From contig NZ_BMKS01000004.1 of the NCBI RefSeq assembly GCF_014644455.1, positions 248,001 through 312,000 on the forward strand: a stretch of 64,000 bases of DNA, read 5' to 3'. Below the pieces are notes generated by a model. It was not told the origin of the DNA. It ran no database searches and saw only the letters and a list, made by a program, of their open reading frames with translations. This DNA comes from Caldovatus sediminis (GTDB taxonomy: Bacteria > Pseudomonadota > Alphaproteobacteria > Acetobacterales > Acetobacteraceae). Below, in pieces: positions 8,585 through 19,102 of this stretch (position 1 is the stretch's first letter; each line of letters begins with the position of its first letter). The translations under genes were made by a program, and so were the position numbers.

Positions 8585-9406
8585 CTACTCCTTGATCGTC
8601 ACCGCCTGGCGGCCGCGCTGGCCGTCGCGGACCTCGAGCGAGACCTTCTGGCCCTGCTGGATGTCGTGCTTGCCAGCGCGGTGCAGCACCGAGGAGTGCA
8701 GGAACACGTCCTGCCCGCCGTCGTCCGGGGTGACGAAGCCGAAGCCCCGCACCTGGTCGAACCACTTCACCGTGCCGCTGAGGCTGTAGGTGGGACCGCC
8801 CTCGTCGCGCGCGAAGTCGCGCCGCGGCGGCGGCCGCTCGCCCCAGCCGCTGCCGAAGCGGCCGCCGCCGGGGCCGCTGCCGCCGCCGAAGCGGCCGCCG
8901 CCAGTGCCGAAGCCTCCGCCTCCGCCGGCACCGAAATCCCGCCGCGGGGGCCGGTCGCTCCAGCCGCCCGCGCCGGCGCCGAAGCCCCCGCCTCCGCCGG
9001 CACCGAAATCCCGCCGCGGGGGCCGGTCGCCGAATTCGCGCCGCGGCGGGCGGTCGCCCCAGCCGCCGCCCGGTCCGCCGAAGGAGCGCCGCGGACCGCC
9101 GAAGCCCGCGCCCCCGCCGGTGGCACCGGCACCGCCCTCGCCCGGCTTGTGCTCCAGGATGCGCGTGACGAGGCGCCGACCCTGTCGGTCGGTGCCGATC
9201 TCGACGACGAGCTTGTCGCCGGTCGCCGGCGGTTCAATTCCGGCCTCGGTCAGGGCTGAGGCGTGGAAGAACACGTCGTTGCCGTCCGGCCCCAGCACGA
9301 AGCCGAAGCCCTTCCGGGCATTGTACCACTTCACTTCGGCCTCGAACGGCGCGGCATCGCCGCCGTTGGTGGCGCCGTTCTGGTTTTCTTCGTTCTCGGG
9401 AGACAC
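8585..9406 (-). CDS. Double cold-shock-domain protein with RG/G-rich linker
   Basis: 273-residue putative RNA/ssDNA-binding protein. Cold-shock domain 1 spans about residues 20-90 (EVKWYNARKGFGFV, DVFFHASAL). Domain 2 spans about 205-272 (GTVKWFDQVRGFGFV, DVFLHSSVL). The KGFGFV and VFFH motifs of RNP1/RNP2 are present in both. The 110-residue linker is glycine/arginine-rich with repeated DRPPRRDFG units. Two 24-residue units are nearly identical, encoded by 72-bp direct repeats starting near 8907 and 8979. GTG start at 9406 with only a weak Shine-Dalgarno. It lies 50 bp downstream of the dehydrogenase gene. Alphaproteobacterial double-CSD proteins are known, but such a long RGG-like linker is unusual. 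Function inferred: RNA chaperone. Confidence 0.85.
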   Translation of the reverse strand: MSPENEENQNGATNGGDAAPFEAEVKWYNARKGFGFVLGPDGNDVFFHASALTEAGIEPPATGDKLVVEIGTDRQGRRLVTRILEHKPGEGGAGATGGGAGFGGPRRSFGGPGGGWGDRPPRREFGDRPPRRDFGAGGGGGFGAGAGGWSDRPPRRDFGAGGGGGFGTGGGRFGGGSGPGGGRFGSGWGERPPPRRDFARDEGGPTYSLSGTVKWFDQVRGFGFVTPDDGGQDVFLHSSVLHRAGKHDIQQGQKVSLEVRDGQRGRQAVTIKE

Positions 9407-9456
9407 GTCTTAATGGATCCGCAATTGTTTTTGCGGCCCGACGGGGTGCGGGGCCG

Positions 9457-10779
9457 CTATCCCAAGCATGGCACCCCGGCCTGCGGAAAGCGAGGGGGAA
9501 AAAACGCTCGGCGGAAGCGCCGCGGATCGTAGGGCGCGACCGGGATCTCGGGCGGCCTGGCCCCGAGGAGCTGCGCCACGATCCGGCCCGTGCGCGCCCC
9601 CGCCACCAGCCCCACATGGCCGTGCCCGAAGGCGTGCACGACGTCCGTCGTGGCGCTCGCCGGGCCGAGGCAGGGAAGGCCGTCCGGCATGCTCGGGCGG
9701 TGGCCCATCCAGAAGCGCACCCGCTCCGGCGGCAGGTCGCGCGGCAGGGCCGGGAACAGGCGCAGCAGATGGTCGCGCAGGATCTCCGCCCGCTTCCAGT
9801 TCGGCGCCGCGTCGAGGCCGGCGATCTCCACCTGGCCGGCGACCCGCAAGCCGCGGTCGGTCCAGGCGACGGACATCCTGCCGTCCGAGGGCATCAGCGG
9901 CGTGCGCGGGCCGGCCTCCGCGTCGGCGATCACCGCGTGGTAGCCGCGTTCGGTCTCGAGCGGCACGCGGTCGCCGGCAGCCGCGGCGAGCGCCTTCGAG
10001 CGCGCGCCGGCGGCGATGACCGCGCCGTCGCAGGCGATCTCCTCGCCGCCCTCGGTGGTGACCGCGCGCAGGCGGCCGGCCTCGATCCGGAAGCCGCGTG
10101 CCCGCGCGCGGCGCAGGTCCGCCCCGCGCTCGCGCGCGTGCGAGACGAGCGCGGCGACGTAGGCCCCGGGATCGCGGCAGTGGCCGCCCTCCTCCGCCAG
10201 CAGGGCGAAGCGGTAGCGGCGGTCGAGCGCCGGCTCGCGCTGGCGCAGCTCGTCCTCGTCGAGCTCGATCCAGCGCACGCCGGTCCTGGCGCGGATGCGC
10301 CAGGCCATGGCATCGGCCTCGAACTCGGCGCGCGAGGGGAAGACGTAGAGCAGCCCACGGCGCTCGATCAGGTGGCCGACGCCGGCCTCCTCGGCGAGCG
10401 CCTTGTGCAGCGCCGGGGCATCCACGAGCAGCGGGCGCAGCGCGTGCGCGGCGCGCTCCACCCGCGCCTCGGTCCAGCCGGAGAGCAGGTAGCGGGCGAG
10501 CCAGGGCAGCGCGCGCGGCAGGTAGGTCCAGCGGATGGCGAGCGGGCCGAGGGGATCGGCGACGAAGCCCGGCACCTTGCGCCACAGCCCCGGCACGGCG
10601 GGCGGGATCACCGACATCGGCGAGAGCCAGCAGCCGTTGCCGTAGCTCGCGCTCTGCTCGCCGCCCGGCTCGCCGGGCTCGAGGATGGTGACGCGATGGC
10701 CGTCGCGCAGCAGCTCGATCGCGGAGGCGGCGCCGACGATGCCGGCGCCGATGACGACGACGTGGCGGGGCGGACCCAT
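9457..10779 (-). CDS. FAD-dependent D-amino-acid dehydrogenase-like oxidoreductase
   Basis: 440-residue DAO-family flavoprotein. N-terminal dinucleotide-binding motif VVVIGAGIVGAASA (residues 8-21), then a DadA-like body with GCWLSPMS, a central substrate region, and the C-terminal FAD contact FGHGHVGLVAGARTGRIVA. Closest in layout to DadA, which oxidises D-amino acids to 2-oxo acids and passes electrons to the membrane. Other small amines or opines are possible substrates. The ATG lies one base after the stop of the upstream DsbA-like isomerase gene, so the two are co-transcribed. The C-terminal 20 residues are proline/arginine-rich. Confidence 0.82.
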   Translation of the reverse strand: MGPPRHVVVIGAGIVGAASAIELLRDGHRVTILEPGEPGGEQSASYGNGCWLSPMSVIPPAVPGLWRKVPGFVADPLGPLAIRWTYLPRALPWLARYLLSGWTEARVERAAHALRPLLVDAPALHKALAEEAGVGHLIERRGLLYVFPSRAEFEADAMAWRIRARTGVRWIELDEDELRQREPALDRRYRFALLAEEGGHCRDPGAYVAALVSHARERGADLRRARARGFRIEAGRLRAVTTEGGEEIACDGAVIAAGARSKALAAAAGDRVPLETERGYHAVIADAEAGPRTPLMPSDGRMSVAWTDRGLRVAGQVEIAGLDAAPNWKRAEILRDHLLRLFPALPRDLPPERVRFWMGHRPSMPDGLPCLGPASATTDVVHAFGHGHVGLVAGARTGRIVAQLLGARPPEIPVAPYDPRRFRRAFFPPRFPQAGVPCLG

Positions 10780-10780
10780 C

Positions 10781-11434
10781 TCAGGGCGCGCCGTCCGGGA
10801 AGTCGTCGTGCACGGCCTCGCCGGCGAGCGCGCGTTCGAGGAAGAAGAGCCGGTCCTGGCCCCAGAGCCAGAGATCGCCGAAGAAGATGGTCGGCGAGCC
10901 GAACACGCCGCGCGCCGCGGCGTCCTCGTTGTTGCGCGCCCATTCGGCGAGGATCGCGGGGCTCTCCTCCTCGGCGACCAGGTCGCGGCCGGGCAGGCCG
11001 GCCTCGTCGGCGATGCGCGCCCGCTCGGCGGGGTCGGCGATGTCGCGCTCCTCGGCCCAGAGGGCGCGCAGCAGCGCGTGCGACAGCAGCATCGCGTCGA
11101 ATCCGTGCGCCTGCGCCGCCATCACCATGCGGCCGGCGGGGCGCTGGTCGCGCGGCGGGTAGTGGCGCGGGCGGAGGTTGAGCGGCAGGCCGAGATGCCG
11201 CCGCCAGCGGTCGAGCTCGAGCGCATGGTAGCGCTGCCGCGCCTCCGGGCGGCTGCGCAGCGGGATGCCGCCGTTGCCCGGCACCACGGCCGCGAAATCG
11301 TAGGGCCGCAGCACCAGGCGGACGCGATGGCGCCGCACGATCCGCGTGAGCTGCGGCCCGCCGAGATACATCCAGGGCGAGGACAGGGTGTAGAAGCACT
11401 CGACGACGCGCGGCGTCGCGGCGGGGGCGGGCAT
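10781..11434 (-). CDS. 2-hydroxychromene-2-carboxylate isomerase/DsbA-family (GST kappa-like) protein
   Basis: 217-residue thioredoxin-fold protein. The active-site-like stretch is YTLSSPWMYLG, where Ser replaces the redox Cys, as in NahD/GST-kappa isomerases. The C-terminal signature GVFGSPTIFFGDLWLWGQDR matches the family's cis-Pro strand and the WGQDR end. NahD uses glutathione to isomerise a chromene in naphthalene breakdown, but most homologues have no proven substrate, and no aromatic pathway genes are nearby. It precedes the dehydrogenase gene with a 1-bp gap. The upstream 94 bp separate it from the esterase gene on the same strand. Confidence 0.8.
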   Translation of the reverse strand: MPAPAATPRVVECFYTLSSPWMYLGGPQLTRIVRRHRVRLVLRPYDFAAVVPGNGGIPLRSRPEARQRYHALELDRWRRHLGLPLNLRPRHYPPRDQRPAGRMVMAAQAHGFDAMLLSHALLRALWAEERDIADPAERARIADEAGLPGRDLVAEEESPAILAEWARNNEDAAARGVFGSPTIFFGDLWLWGQDRLFFLERALAGEAVHDDFPDGAP

Positions 11435-11528
11435 GGTCGGCGGATCTCCCTCGCGGCAACCATAGGCGAGCGCGCCGCCGGCGCAACCGCAGGGCGCGCC
11501 GGCGGCGCAGTCCGTGCGCCGCGCCGGC

Positions 11529-12293
11529 CTATTCGATCTCGGCCAGCATCCGCGCCAGCGCGGCCGGCGCCGTCACCATCGCGTCATGGCCCGTCGCGAT
11601 CTCGCGCCAGTTCCAGCCCCGCCGCCGGCGCACCCAGCGGCGCGCCCCCTCGAGCGGGCCGTAGAGCGGATCGGTGCAGGCGACGTAGGTGCGCGGCCGG
11701 CCGTTGCCGACCGGATTCCGGAGCCGCAGCGGCGTCTCGTAGGTGCCGAGCGGGTGCGGCGTCAGGCGGCGGGCGACCCAGGCGGCCTCGGGGTGGTCCG
11801 CCGGGACGCCGAAGGCCGGAGGTGGCGGGGCCGGGATGGCGATGCCCCCGCCCTGTTCCTGCGCGAGGCGGCGGCGCGCGGCGACGAGGTCGGCGGGCAG
11901 CATGTCGAACGGCGTCTGCCCGTCCTCGAGGATCACGGCATCGAGGTAGACGAGATGGCGGACGCGCTCCGGCATGCGGTCGGCCGCGCCGGAGATGGCG
12001 GATCCGCCGAAGCTGTGGCCGACCAGGATGACGTCGCGCAGCTCCTCCGCCTCGAGGTGGTTGACGAGGTCGAGGACGAAGGTCTCGAGGGTGATGGCGC
12101 CCGACATCAGGTGCCGACGCTCCCCCAGCCCGGTCTGGGTCGGCGTCGACACCCGGTGGCCGGCAGCGCGCAGGGCGTCGGCGACCCTGGCCCAGCACCA
12201 GCCGCCATGCCAGGCGCCGTGGAGCAGGACGTAGGTCTTGCCGCCTCCCTCGGGAGGTGGCGGCGCATCGGCGGCAGCGGGGGGCTTCGGCAA
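11529..12293 (-). CDS. Alpha/beta hydrolase (EstC/salicylesterase-like)
   Basis: 254-residue alpha/beta-hydrolase. HGAWHGGWCW near residue 25 supplies the oxyanion-hole region, GHSFGG contains the nucleophile Ser (about 93), and ATGHDAM near the C terminus provides the catalytic His. This layout resembles the plant hydroxynitrile lyase/methylesterase-like bacterial esterases of the EstC group. The natural ester is unknown. The first 18 residues are proline/alanine-rich and probably disordered. No signal peptide is seen, so it is likely cytoplasmic. It stands on the minus strand, head to head with the gene starting at 12469 across 175 bp. Confidence 0.82.
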   Translation of the reverse strand: MPKPPAAADAPPPPEGGGKTYVLLHGAWHGGWCWARVADALRAAGHRVSTPTQTGLGERRHLMSGAITLETFVLDLVNHLEAEELRDVILVGHSFGGSAISGAADRMPERVRHLVYLDAVILEDGQTPFDMLPADLVAARRRLAQEQGGGIAIPAPPPPAFGVPADHPEAAWVARRLTPHPLGTYETPLRLRNPVGNGRPRTYVACTDPLYGPLEGARRWVRRRRGWNWREIATGHDAMVTAPAALARMLAEIE

Positions 12294-12468
12294 GGACGGG
12301 CCTCCGGTGGTGGGGTGCCGCAGGGCGAGCGGCGGCGATTGGTACGGGACCGCCGCGATGCGAGCGTGCCAGAGCGCGGCGCCGGACGCGAGACGGGGCG
12401 CCGCGGTCCCGCGCGATGGACCTCAACCCTCGGGCGATTTAGAAGCGCGTGATCCGAGCCTGTCCGCC

Positions 12469-13407
12469 ATGCGCCCTCTGGTCCCTCCCGCCGTCTGCCT
12501 CGCCACCTCCGTGCCGCCCGCGCTGAAGCGCGAGGTGGCGCCCGCAGGCGACCTCGGGGCGCTCTGGCAACGGCGCTGCGTGGCGAGCTGGGGCGGCACG
12601 GGCTGGCGGGCGATCTCGGTCAACCCGGAGGCGGAGGCCGCGGCCCTCGCGGCCGCGCATCCCGGGCTCGAGATCCGCGCCGTGGGCCGCTCGGCCGAGG
12701 CCGAGTACGGCCGCCCCTTCGTCTGGATCGACGACCTGTTCGCCGCGCTGGAGCGCGAGGCGGAGGGGGAGCTGGTCGGCCTGGTGAACTCCGACATCGA
12801 GCTCGCCATGTCGCCGGCGGAGCGGGCGGCCGTCGCCGCCCGCGCGCGCGACGGCGCGCTGGTGATCTACAACCGGACCGAGCTTCGCCACCCCGGCCAG
12901 CGGATCGGGCCGCTTTACCGCTACGGGTACGACCTGTTCGTCATGCCGCGCGCGGTGATGCGCCGGCTCGACATGCGCGGCTTCGCCCTCGGCGTGCCGT
13001 GGTGGGACTACTGGATGGCGCTGGACGCGCTGCTCAGGGGGGTACCGGTGGTGCTGGTGCAGAACCCCTCCGCGCGCCACCTCGCGCACGCGCAGGCCTG
13101 GAGCACGCGCAACTGGGAGCGCGCCATCGGCCTGGTGGTGCGCCGGATCGGCGCCGCACGCGCGCGGCTGGAGGCGGAGCGCGCGCGCCTGTTGCGCGAG
13201 GACGGGGCGGACATGCTGACGGCGACCGTGATGGACACGCTGGTCGGCGCGATCCGGTTCGACGCCCGCGCGGGCTACATGGGCGCGCAGATCAACCACG
13301 GCGTCGGGACGCTGCTCGGCCTCGCCATCGTGCGCCTGGTGGAGCGGCACGCGCACCGCCTCGTCGCGGCAGGGCAGGACGCGCCGGCGGAAGGGCTCGC
13401 CGCATGA
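12469..13407 (+). CDS. Uncharacterised protein, possibly GT-A-like glycosyltransferase
   Basis: 312-residue protein I do not recognise firmly. The ATG at 12469 is chosen over an in-frame extension to 12238 that would overlap the divergent esterase. LATSVPPALKREV opens it. LVNSDIELAM at about 105-114 looks like the DxD-type metal/nucleotide-sugar site of GT-A enzymes, and GVPWWDYWMALDALLRGVPV resembles an acceptor-site loop. The C-terminal third is helical and arginine-rich. Its stop overlaps the start of the next gene (ATGA), so the two are translationally coupled. The PAPS-forming cysD-cysNC pair lies convergently just downstream, so a role in surface glycan or sulfated glycan synthesis is possible but unproven. 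Confidence 0.5.
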   Translation: MRPLVPPAVCLATSVPPALKREVAPAGDLGALWQRRCVASWGGTGWRAISVNPEAEAAALAAAHPGLEIRAVGRSAEAEYGRPFVWIDDLFAALEREAEGELVGLVNSDIELAMSPAERAAVAARARDGALVIYNRTELRHPGQRIGPLYRYGYDLFVMPRAVMRRLDMRGFALGVPWWDYWMALDALLRGVPVVLVQNPSARHLAHAQAWSTRNWERAIGLVVRRIGAARARLEAERARLLREDGADMLTATVMDTLVGAIRFDARAGYMGAQINHGVGTLLGLAIVRLVERHAHRLVAAGQDAPAEGLAA

Positions 13408-14474
13408 CCGGAGACGCCCTGCTCTGGCGGCCGCGCCAGGTGCACGACCTGATGTTCCGCATCGACGGCTTCGGCTGGTATCCGCCGGAGCTGCGCGACG
13501 GCATCGGCTTCCGCTGGTCCGGCCCGGGGCGGCTCGCCTCGCTCCGCATCCCGTTCCGCTGCGGGGGGGCGGGAAGGGGGGAGATCCACCTGGTCGAGCC
13601 GGTGCCGGGGGGGGTGGAGGTGTTCCTCAACGGTCATCCCATGACGATCGAGCCGCGGTCCGAGGGGGCGATGGAGGTGCTCGGCTTCGCCTGGCCGGCG
13701 GCCGCGATGGCAGGGCAGGACGTGGCGGAGCTCTGGATCGCGGTGCCGGAAACCCGGGCGGAGGGGATGCCGAGCCCGGACGCGCCCGGGGGGCGCCGGC
13801 TCGGCGTCGCCGTCTCCTGCGTGGTGCTGGAGCCGGGCGCGGCGGAGGGCCGCGTGCCGGAGGGCGCGACCGACGCCGAGGACGCGCTGCCGCTGCTGAT
13901 CGGCCGGCGGTGGATGGCGCGGCACCTCGCCGTGGAGGCCTCAGGCTTCGCCTTCACCCCGGCGGAGGACGGCGAGGCGCTGGAGGTGACCGCCACCGCG
14001 CTGCGTCTCGCGGCGCTGTCGCTGCCGCGGCTGGCGTGGCGGCTCCGCCTCGGCGGCGACGGCGAGGCCGGCCTGGTCGCGGACTGGCGCGCGGCGGACA
14101 ATCCGGGCCTTGCGCTTCCGGTCGCGGGCGTGGTGGTGGCGGCACCGGGCGACGACGGCCTGGCGCTCGATGGTCTGGACGGGCTGGCGAGCGCGTTCGA
14201 CCGGGTGGCGCTGGCCGCCCTGCTCCGCGACCTGATCGGGCCGTTCCGGCGCTGGCTCGGCGCGCCGCGCGGCGTCGGGGCAGTCGGAGATGTGCCGGGC
14301 GGAGATGTGCCGCGGCTCGCCGCCTGGCAGGTGGCGCTGCATCGGGCGCGCGCGGCCGCGACCCGCAGCCTCGCCGCGCTGGCGGCGGAGTCCGACCTGC
14401 CGGCGGTGATGTCGCGGGTGCCGGCCGGCTCGATCTTCGGGGCGGCCGGCGCGGCGGCGCGGGCCGTCGGGTAG
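13404..14474 (+). CDS. Hypothetical protein coupled to the putative glycosyltransferase
   Basis: 356-residue protein of unknown family, starting in a 4-bp ATGA overlap with the preceding gene. N-terminal half: beta-rich, with WRPRQVHDLMFRIDGFGWYP, RIPFRCGGAG and EVFLNGHPM, suggesting a jelly-roll or carbohydrate-associated beta-sandwich. C-terminal half: helical, alanine/leucine/arginine-rich, ending GSIFGAAGAAARAVG. No signal peptide, membrane helix or known catalytic motif is visible. Its 3' end is only 8 bp from the convergent end of cysNC. Tight coupling suggests that it works with the upstream gene product. No function is assigned. Confidence 0.55.
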   Translation: MTGDALLWRPRQVHDLMFRIDGFGWYPPELRDGIGFRWSGPGRLASLRIPFRCGGAGRGEIHLVEPVPGGVEVFLNGHPMTIEPRSEGAMEVLGFAWPAAAMAGQDVAELWIAVPETRAEGMPSPDAPGGRRLGVAVSCVVLEPGAAEGRVPEGATDAEDALPLLIGRRWMARHLAVEASGFAFTPAEDGEALEVTATALRLAALSLPRLAWRLRLGGDGEAGLVADWRAADNPGLALPVAGVVVAAPGDDGLALDGLDGLASAFDRVALAALLRDLIGPFRRWLGAPRGVGAVGDVPGGDVPRLAAWQVALHRARAAATRSLAALAAESDLPAVMSRVPAGSIFGAAGAAARAVG

Positions 14475-14482
14475 GCGCGCGC

Positions 14483-16354
14483 CTACGCCATCAGCCCGAG
14501 CGCACGCAGCCGCGCCAGCACCTCCTCCGCGCAGTCCTGCGGCGTGCGGCCGAGGGTGCGCAGGTGCAGCTCCGGCGCCTCCGGCGGCTCGTAGGGGCTG
14601 TCGAGGCCGGTGAAGTTGCGGATCGCGCCGGCCCTGGCCTTGGCGTAGAGGCCCTTCGGGTCGCGCCGCATGCACTCCTCGAGCGGCGTGTCCACGAAGA
14701 TCTCGACGAACTCGCCCTCCTCCAGCAGGTCGCGCACCATCCGGCGCTCGGCGCGGAAGGGCGAGATGAAGCTGCAGAGCACGATGAGGCCGGCGTCCAC
14801 GAACAGCTTCGCCACCTCGCCGACGCGGCGGATGTTCTCCACCCGGTCGGCGGCGGTGAAGCCGAGGTCCTTGTTCAGCCCGTGGCGGAGGTTGTCGCCG
14901 TCCAGCGTGTAGGTGTGGCGGCCGGCCTGGTGCAGCGCCAGCTCGACCAGGTTGGCGACGGTGGACTTGCCCGAGCCGGAGAGCCCGGTGAACCACAGCA
15001 CCGCCGGCTTCTGGTGGTCGAGCGCGGCGCGCGCCAGCTTGTCCACCACGAAGTCCGCGTGGTGGATGTTGGAGGCGCGGCGCAGCGGGAAGGCGATCAT
15101 GCCGGCGCCGGCGGTGCGGTTGGTGTAGCGGTCCACCAGGATGAAGGCGCCGGTCGCGCGGTTCTCCGCGTAGGCGTCGCAGGGCACGCGCTGCGCGGCG
15201 GCGAGGTTGCAGAAGCCGATCTCGTTCAGCGAGAGCGTCCGCGCCGCGTGCTCCTCCCGCGTGTTGACGTCGAGCCGGTGCTTGACCGCGGTGACCGAGG
15301 CCTGGGTCCAGAGGGTGCCGATGCGCATCAGGTAGGTGCGCCCGGGGAGCAGCGGCTCCTCGTCCATCCAGAGGAGGTGGGCGGCGAACTGGTCGGCCAT
15401 CTCCGGCCGCGCCGCGGCGGGGACGAGGAGGTCGCCGCGCGCGATGTCGATCTCGTCGGCGAGGGTGAGCGTCACCGCCTGGCCGGCCTCCGCGCTCGGC
15501 AGGTCGCCGTCGGCGGTGACGATGCGCGCGATGCGCGACGACCGGCCGGAGGCGGCGACCACCACCTGGTCGCCCACCGCGACGCGGCCCGAGGCGACGG
15601 TGCCGGAAAAGCCGCGGAACTCCTGGCTCGGCCGGTTCACCCACTGGACCGGGAAGCGGAAGGGCTTGTCGGCGAGGTCCTGCTCGACCTCCACCGTCTC
15701 CAGGTGCTCGAGCAGGGTCGGCCCGTGGTACCAGGGCGTGTTGCCGGAGCGCCGGGTCACGTTGTCGCCGTGGCGCGCGCTGAGCGGGATCGGCACGATC
15801 GAGCGGAAGCCGAGCGTCGAGGCGAAGGTGACGTAGTCGCCGACGATGCGGTCGAAGTGGTCCTGGTCGAACCCCGCGAGGTCCATCTTGTTGACCGCGA
15901 GCACGATGTCGCGGATGCCGAGCAGGGCGCAGATGATGGAGTGCCGCCGCGTCTGCGTGAGCACGCCCTTGCGCGCGTCCACGAGCAGGACGGCGAGCGA
16001 GGAATGCGACGCGCCGGTCGCCATGTTGCGCGTGTACTGCTCGTGCCCCGGCGTGTCGGCGACGATGAAGCCGCGCCGCGGCGTCGAGAAGTAGCGCCAG
16101 GCGACGTCGATGGTGATGCCCTGCTGGCGCTCGGCCTCCAGCCCGTCCACCAGCAGGGCGAGGTCGATCTCCTCCCCGGTCGTGCCGTGCCTGCGCGAAT
16201 CCCTGGCCAGCGCCGCGAGCTGGTCGTCGAGGATCAGCCGGGTGTCGTGGAGCAGGCGGCCGATCAGCGTGGACTTGCCGTCGTCCACCGAGCCGCAGGT
16301 GAGGAAGCGCAGCAGCTCGCGCTGGCCGGCGGAGGCGGGGCGGTGATGCGTCAT
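14483..16354 (-). CDS. cysNC: Bifunctional sulfate adenylyltransferase subunit 1/adenylylsulfate kinase
   Basis: 623-residue fusion. Residues 1 to about 425 are CysN, the GTPase that drives ATP sulfurylase (P-loop [21 protein letters not shown], then EF-Tu-like barrels). Residues from about 445 are CysC, APS kinase (P-loop [45 protein letters not shown]). Together with CysD it converts sulfate to APS and then PAPS. The start overlaps the cysD stop (TGATG), so the pair is translationally coupled. PAPS feeds cysteine synthesis or sulfotransferases; a PAPS reductase is not in the window. The product of this fusion type is also called NodQ in rhizobia. Confidence 0.96.
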   Translation of the reverse strand: MTHHRPASAGQRELLRFLTCGSVDDGKSTLIGRLLHDTRLILDDQLAALARDSRRHGTTGEEIDLALLVDGLEAERQQGITIDVAWRYFSTPRRGFIVADTPGHEQYTRNMATGASHSSLAVLLVDARKGVLTQTRRHSIICALLGIRDIVLAVNKMDLAGFDQDHFDRIVGDYVTFASTLGFRSIVPIPLSARHGDNVTRRSGNTPWYHGPTLLEHLETVEVEQDLADKPFRFPVQWVNRPSQEFRGFSGTVASGRVAVGDQVVVAASGRSSRIARIVTADGDLPSAEAGQAVTLTLADEIDIARGDLLVPAAARPEMADQFAAHLLWMDEEPLLPGRTYLMRIGTLWTQASVTAVKHRLDVNTREEHAARTLSLNEIGFCNLAAAQRVPCDAYAENRATGAFILVDRYTNRTAGAGMIAFPLRRASNIHHADFVVDKLARAALDHQKPAVLWFTGLSGSGKSTVANLVELALHQAGRHTYTLDGDNLRHGLNKDLGFTAADRVENIRRVGEVAKLFVDAGLIVLCSFISPFRAERRMVRDLLEEGEFVEIFVDTPLEECMRRDPKGLYAKARAGAIRNFTGLDSPYEPPEAPELHLRTLGRTPQDCAEEVLARLRALGLMA

Positions 16355-17313
16355 CAGAAGTAGCCCTCGCGCTTCTTGCGCTCCATCGAGGCTTCCTCGT
16401 CGGTGTCGATCAGCCGGCCCTGGCGCTCGGAGGTGCGCGCGGCGCGCATCTCGGCGATGATCTTCTCCAGCGTGTCGGCCTCGGACTCGATGGCGCCGGT
16501 CAGCGGGTAGCAGCCGAGGGTGCGGAAGCGCACCATCCGCATCTCCGGCGTCTCGCCGGGCCCGAGCGGCAGGCGCTCGTCGTCCACCATGATCCAGGTG
16601 CCGCTGCGCCGCACCACCGGGCGCGGCCTGGCGAAGTAGAGCGGCACGACGGGGATGTCCTCGGCGAGGATGTAGTCCCACACGTCGAACTCGGTCCAGT
16701 TCGAGAGCGGGAAGACGCGGATCGACTCGCCCTCGCGGATGCGGGTGTTGAAGAGGGTCCACAGCTCCGGCCGCTGGTTGCGCGGGTCCCAGCCGTGGGC
16801 GGCGTCGCGGAAGGAGAAGATGCGCTCCTTGGCGCGGCTCTTCTCCTCGTCGCGCCGGGCGCCGCCGAAGGCGGCGTCGAAGCCGTGCCGCGTCAGCGCC
16901 TGCTTCAGCGCCTCGGTCTTCATCACCTGGGTGTGCAGCGCGGAGCCGGAGGCGACGGGGCTGATGCCGCGCGCGAGCCCCTCCTCGTTGACGTGGACGA
17001 TCAGCTCCAGGCCGAGGCGCCGCGCGGTGGCGTCGCGGAACGCGATCATCTCGCGGAACTTCCAGGTCGTGTCCACGTGCAGCAGCGGGAAGGGCGGCTT
17101 GCCGGGATGGAAGGCCTTGAGCGCGAGGTGCAGCATCACGCTCGAGTCCTTGCCGATGGAGTAGAGCATCACCGGCCGGCGGAAGCTGGCCGCGACCTCG
17201 CGGATGATGTGGATGGACTCGGCCTCGAGCCGCGCGAGATGGGGCGTGAGGCGGCGCGGCGCGCCGGCGGCGCGCGCGGGAGCGGTCTCGGTGGTGTCTG
17301 CGTTGACGGTCAT
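16354..17313 (-). CDS. cysD: Sulfate adenylyltransferase subunit 2
   Basis: 319-residue catalytic subunit of ATP sulfurylase, which forms APS from ATP and sulfate with CysN. PP-loop motif [14 protein letters not shown] near residue 50, then [28 protein letters not shown] and [11 protein letters not shown], and the conserved C-terminal end [10 protein letters not shown]. The N-terminal 20 residues (alanine/threonine-rich) extend the typical start slightly. First gene of the cysD-cysNC operon, diverging from cysQ across about 150 bp that must hold both promoters. No operator was identified there. Confidence 0.96.
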   Translation of the reverse strand: MTVNADTTETAPARAAGAPRRLTPHLARLEAESIHIIREVAASFRRPVMLYSIGKDSSVMLHLALKAFHPGKPPFPLLHVDTTWKFREMIAFRDATARRLGLELIVHVNEEGLARGISPVASGSALHTQVMKTEALKQALTRHGFDAAFGGARRDEEKSRAKERIFSFRDAAHGWDPRNQRPELWTLFNTRIREGESIRVFPLSNWTEFDVWDYILAEDIPVVPLYFARPRPVVRRSGTWIMVDDERLPLGPGETPEMRMVRFRTLGCYPLTGAIESEADTLEKIIAEMRAARTSERQGRLIDTDEEASMERKKREGYF

Positions 17314-17462
17314 CCGGTCCCCCCGGGCCGGCGACCGTGTCGCCGGGCGATCCTCGACGCTGAATAGTGCAGGGCATTGTTCAACTAGCGCAGGGCGCGT
17401 ATCTCACGCCCGCGGCACGACCGCAAGTCTCGCCAAGGAAACAAGGAAAGGGTCCAGGCCGG

Positions 17463-18283
<821 letters not shown>

Positions 18284-18305
<22 letters not shown>

Positions 18306-18976
18306 GCGGGCGCCGCCTCCGTCTCGAACCGCACCTCCTTCACGCCCGGCACGCCCTCGGCGAGCACGCGCAGGCCCTGCTTGACCGTCTCCGAGCGGCA
18401 GAAGCCGTAGAAGGTGACGATGCCGTCCTTGACCTCGGGGAAGATGAAGTAGGTGTCCACCCATGGCTGCTCGCGCATCGCCTGCACGAGCTGGACGCGG
18501 ATGCGCGAGTCCGGCGCCTCGGCGGAGATCGACTGGGGCGGGGCGACGAGGGCGCGCAGCAGGTCGGCGCGCGAGACCACGCCCACGAGCTTGCCGTCGC
18601 GCACCACCGGAACGCGGCGGATGTTCTTCTCCTCGATGAGATGGGCGATGTGCTCGACCGGCGTGTCCTCGGTGACGGTGACGAGGTCGGTCGTCATCAC
18701 GTCGCGCGCCTTTCGGCCACGGGTGCGGGCGTAGCGCGCGGCCTGCGCCTCGGCGGACTGGAACAGGCCGACGAACCAGCTCTTCGGCCGGTCCTCCACC
18801 GCGGCGAGCCGGCGTATGAGGTCGCCCTCCGTGACCATGCCGAGCAGCCTGCCCGAGGAGTCCACCACCGGCGCGCCGGAGATGCCGCGGTCCGAGAGCA
18901 CGCGCGCCACGGCCTCGACGGGCGCGTCCGGCGGGATGGTGACGAGCGAGGTGGTCATCAGGTCGCGGGCGCGCAT
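18284..18976 (-). CDS. CBS-domain pair protein with C-terminal BON domain
   Basis: 230-residue cytoplasmic regulator-like protein. CBS 1 at about residues 7-60 (MTTSLVTIPPDAPVEAVA, GAPVVDSSGRLLGMVTEGDL), CBS 2 at about 93-148 (DVMTTDLVTVTEDTPV, RRVPVVRDGKLVGVVSRADL), and a BON domain at about 160-225 (RIRVQLVQAMREQPW, GIVTFYGFCRS). CBS pairs sense adenine nucleotides; BON domains bind membranes or phospholipids. The ATG at 18976 is preceded by GGAGG; an in-frame extension to 19051 lacks a ribosome-binding site. Such proteins in alphaproteobacteria are often stress- or oxygen-regulated. The 3' end overlaps cysQ by 22 bp. Confidence 0.85.
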
Positions 18977-19102
18977 GGGCGGCGTCCTCCGGCTGGGTGG
19001 CGTAGCGTCGTCTTGGCGGGCGTGATAGCGGGCCGCCTTGACCCGGCGCAACCGCGACCGCCGCGGGGAGGGCCGCGCCGGACCGTCCGCGTCCGGACGG
19101 CC

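Noticed and set aside
8907-9040. 72-bp direct repeats as a possible CRISPR or mobile repeat
   Set aside because: The repeats are in frame and encode the Gly/Arg-rich linker of the cold-shock protein; no spacers or flanking features.
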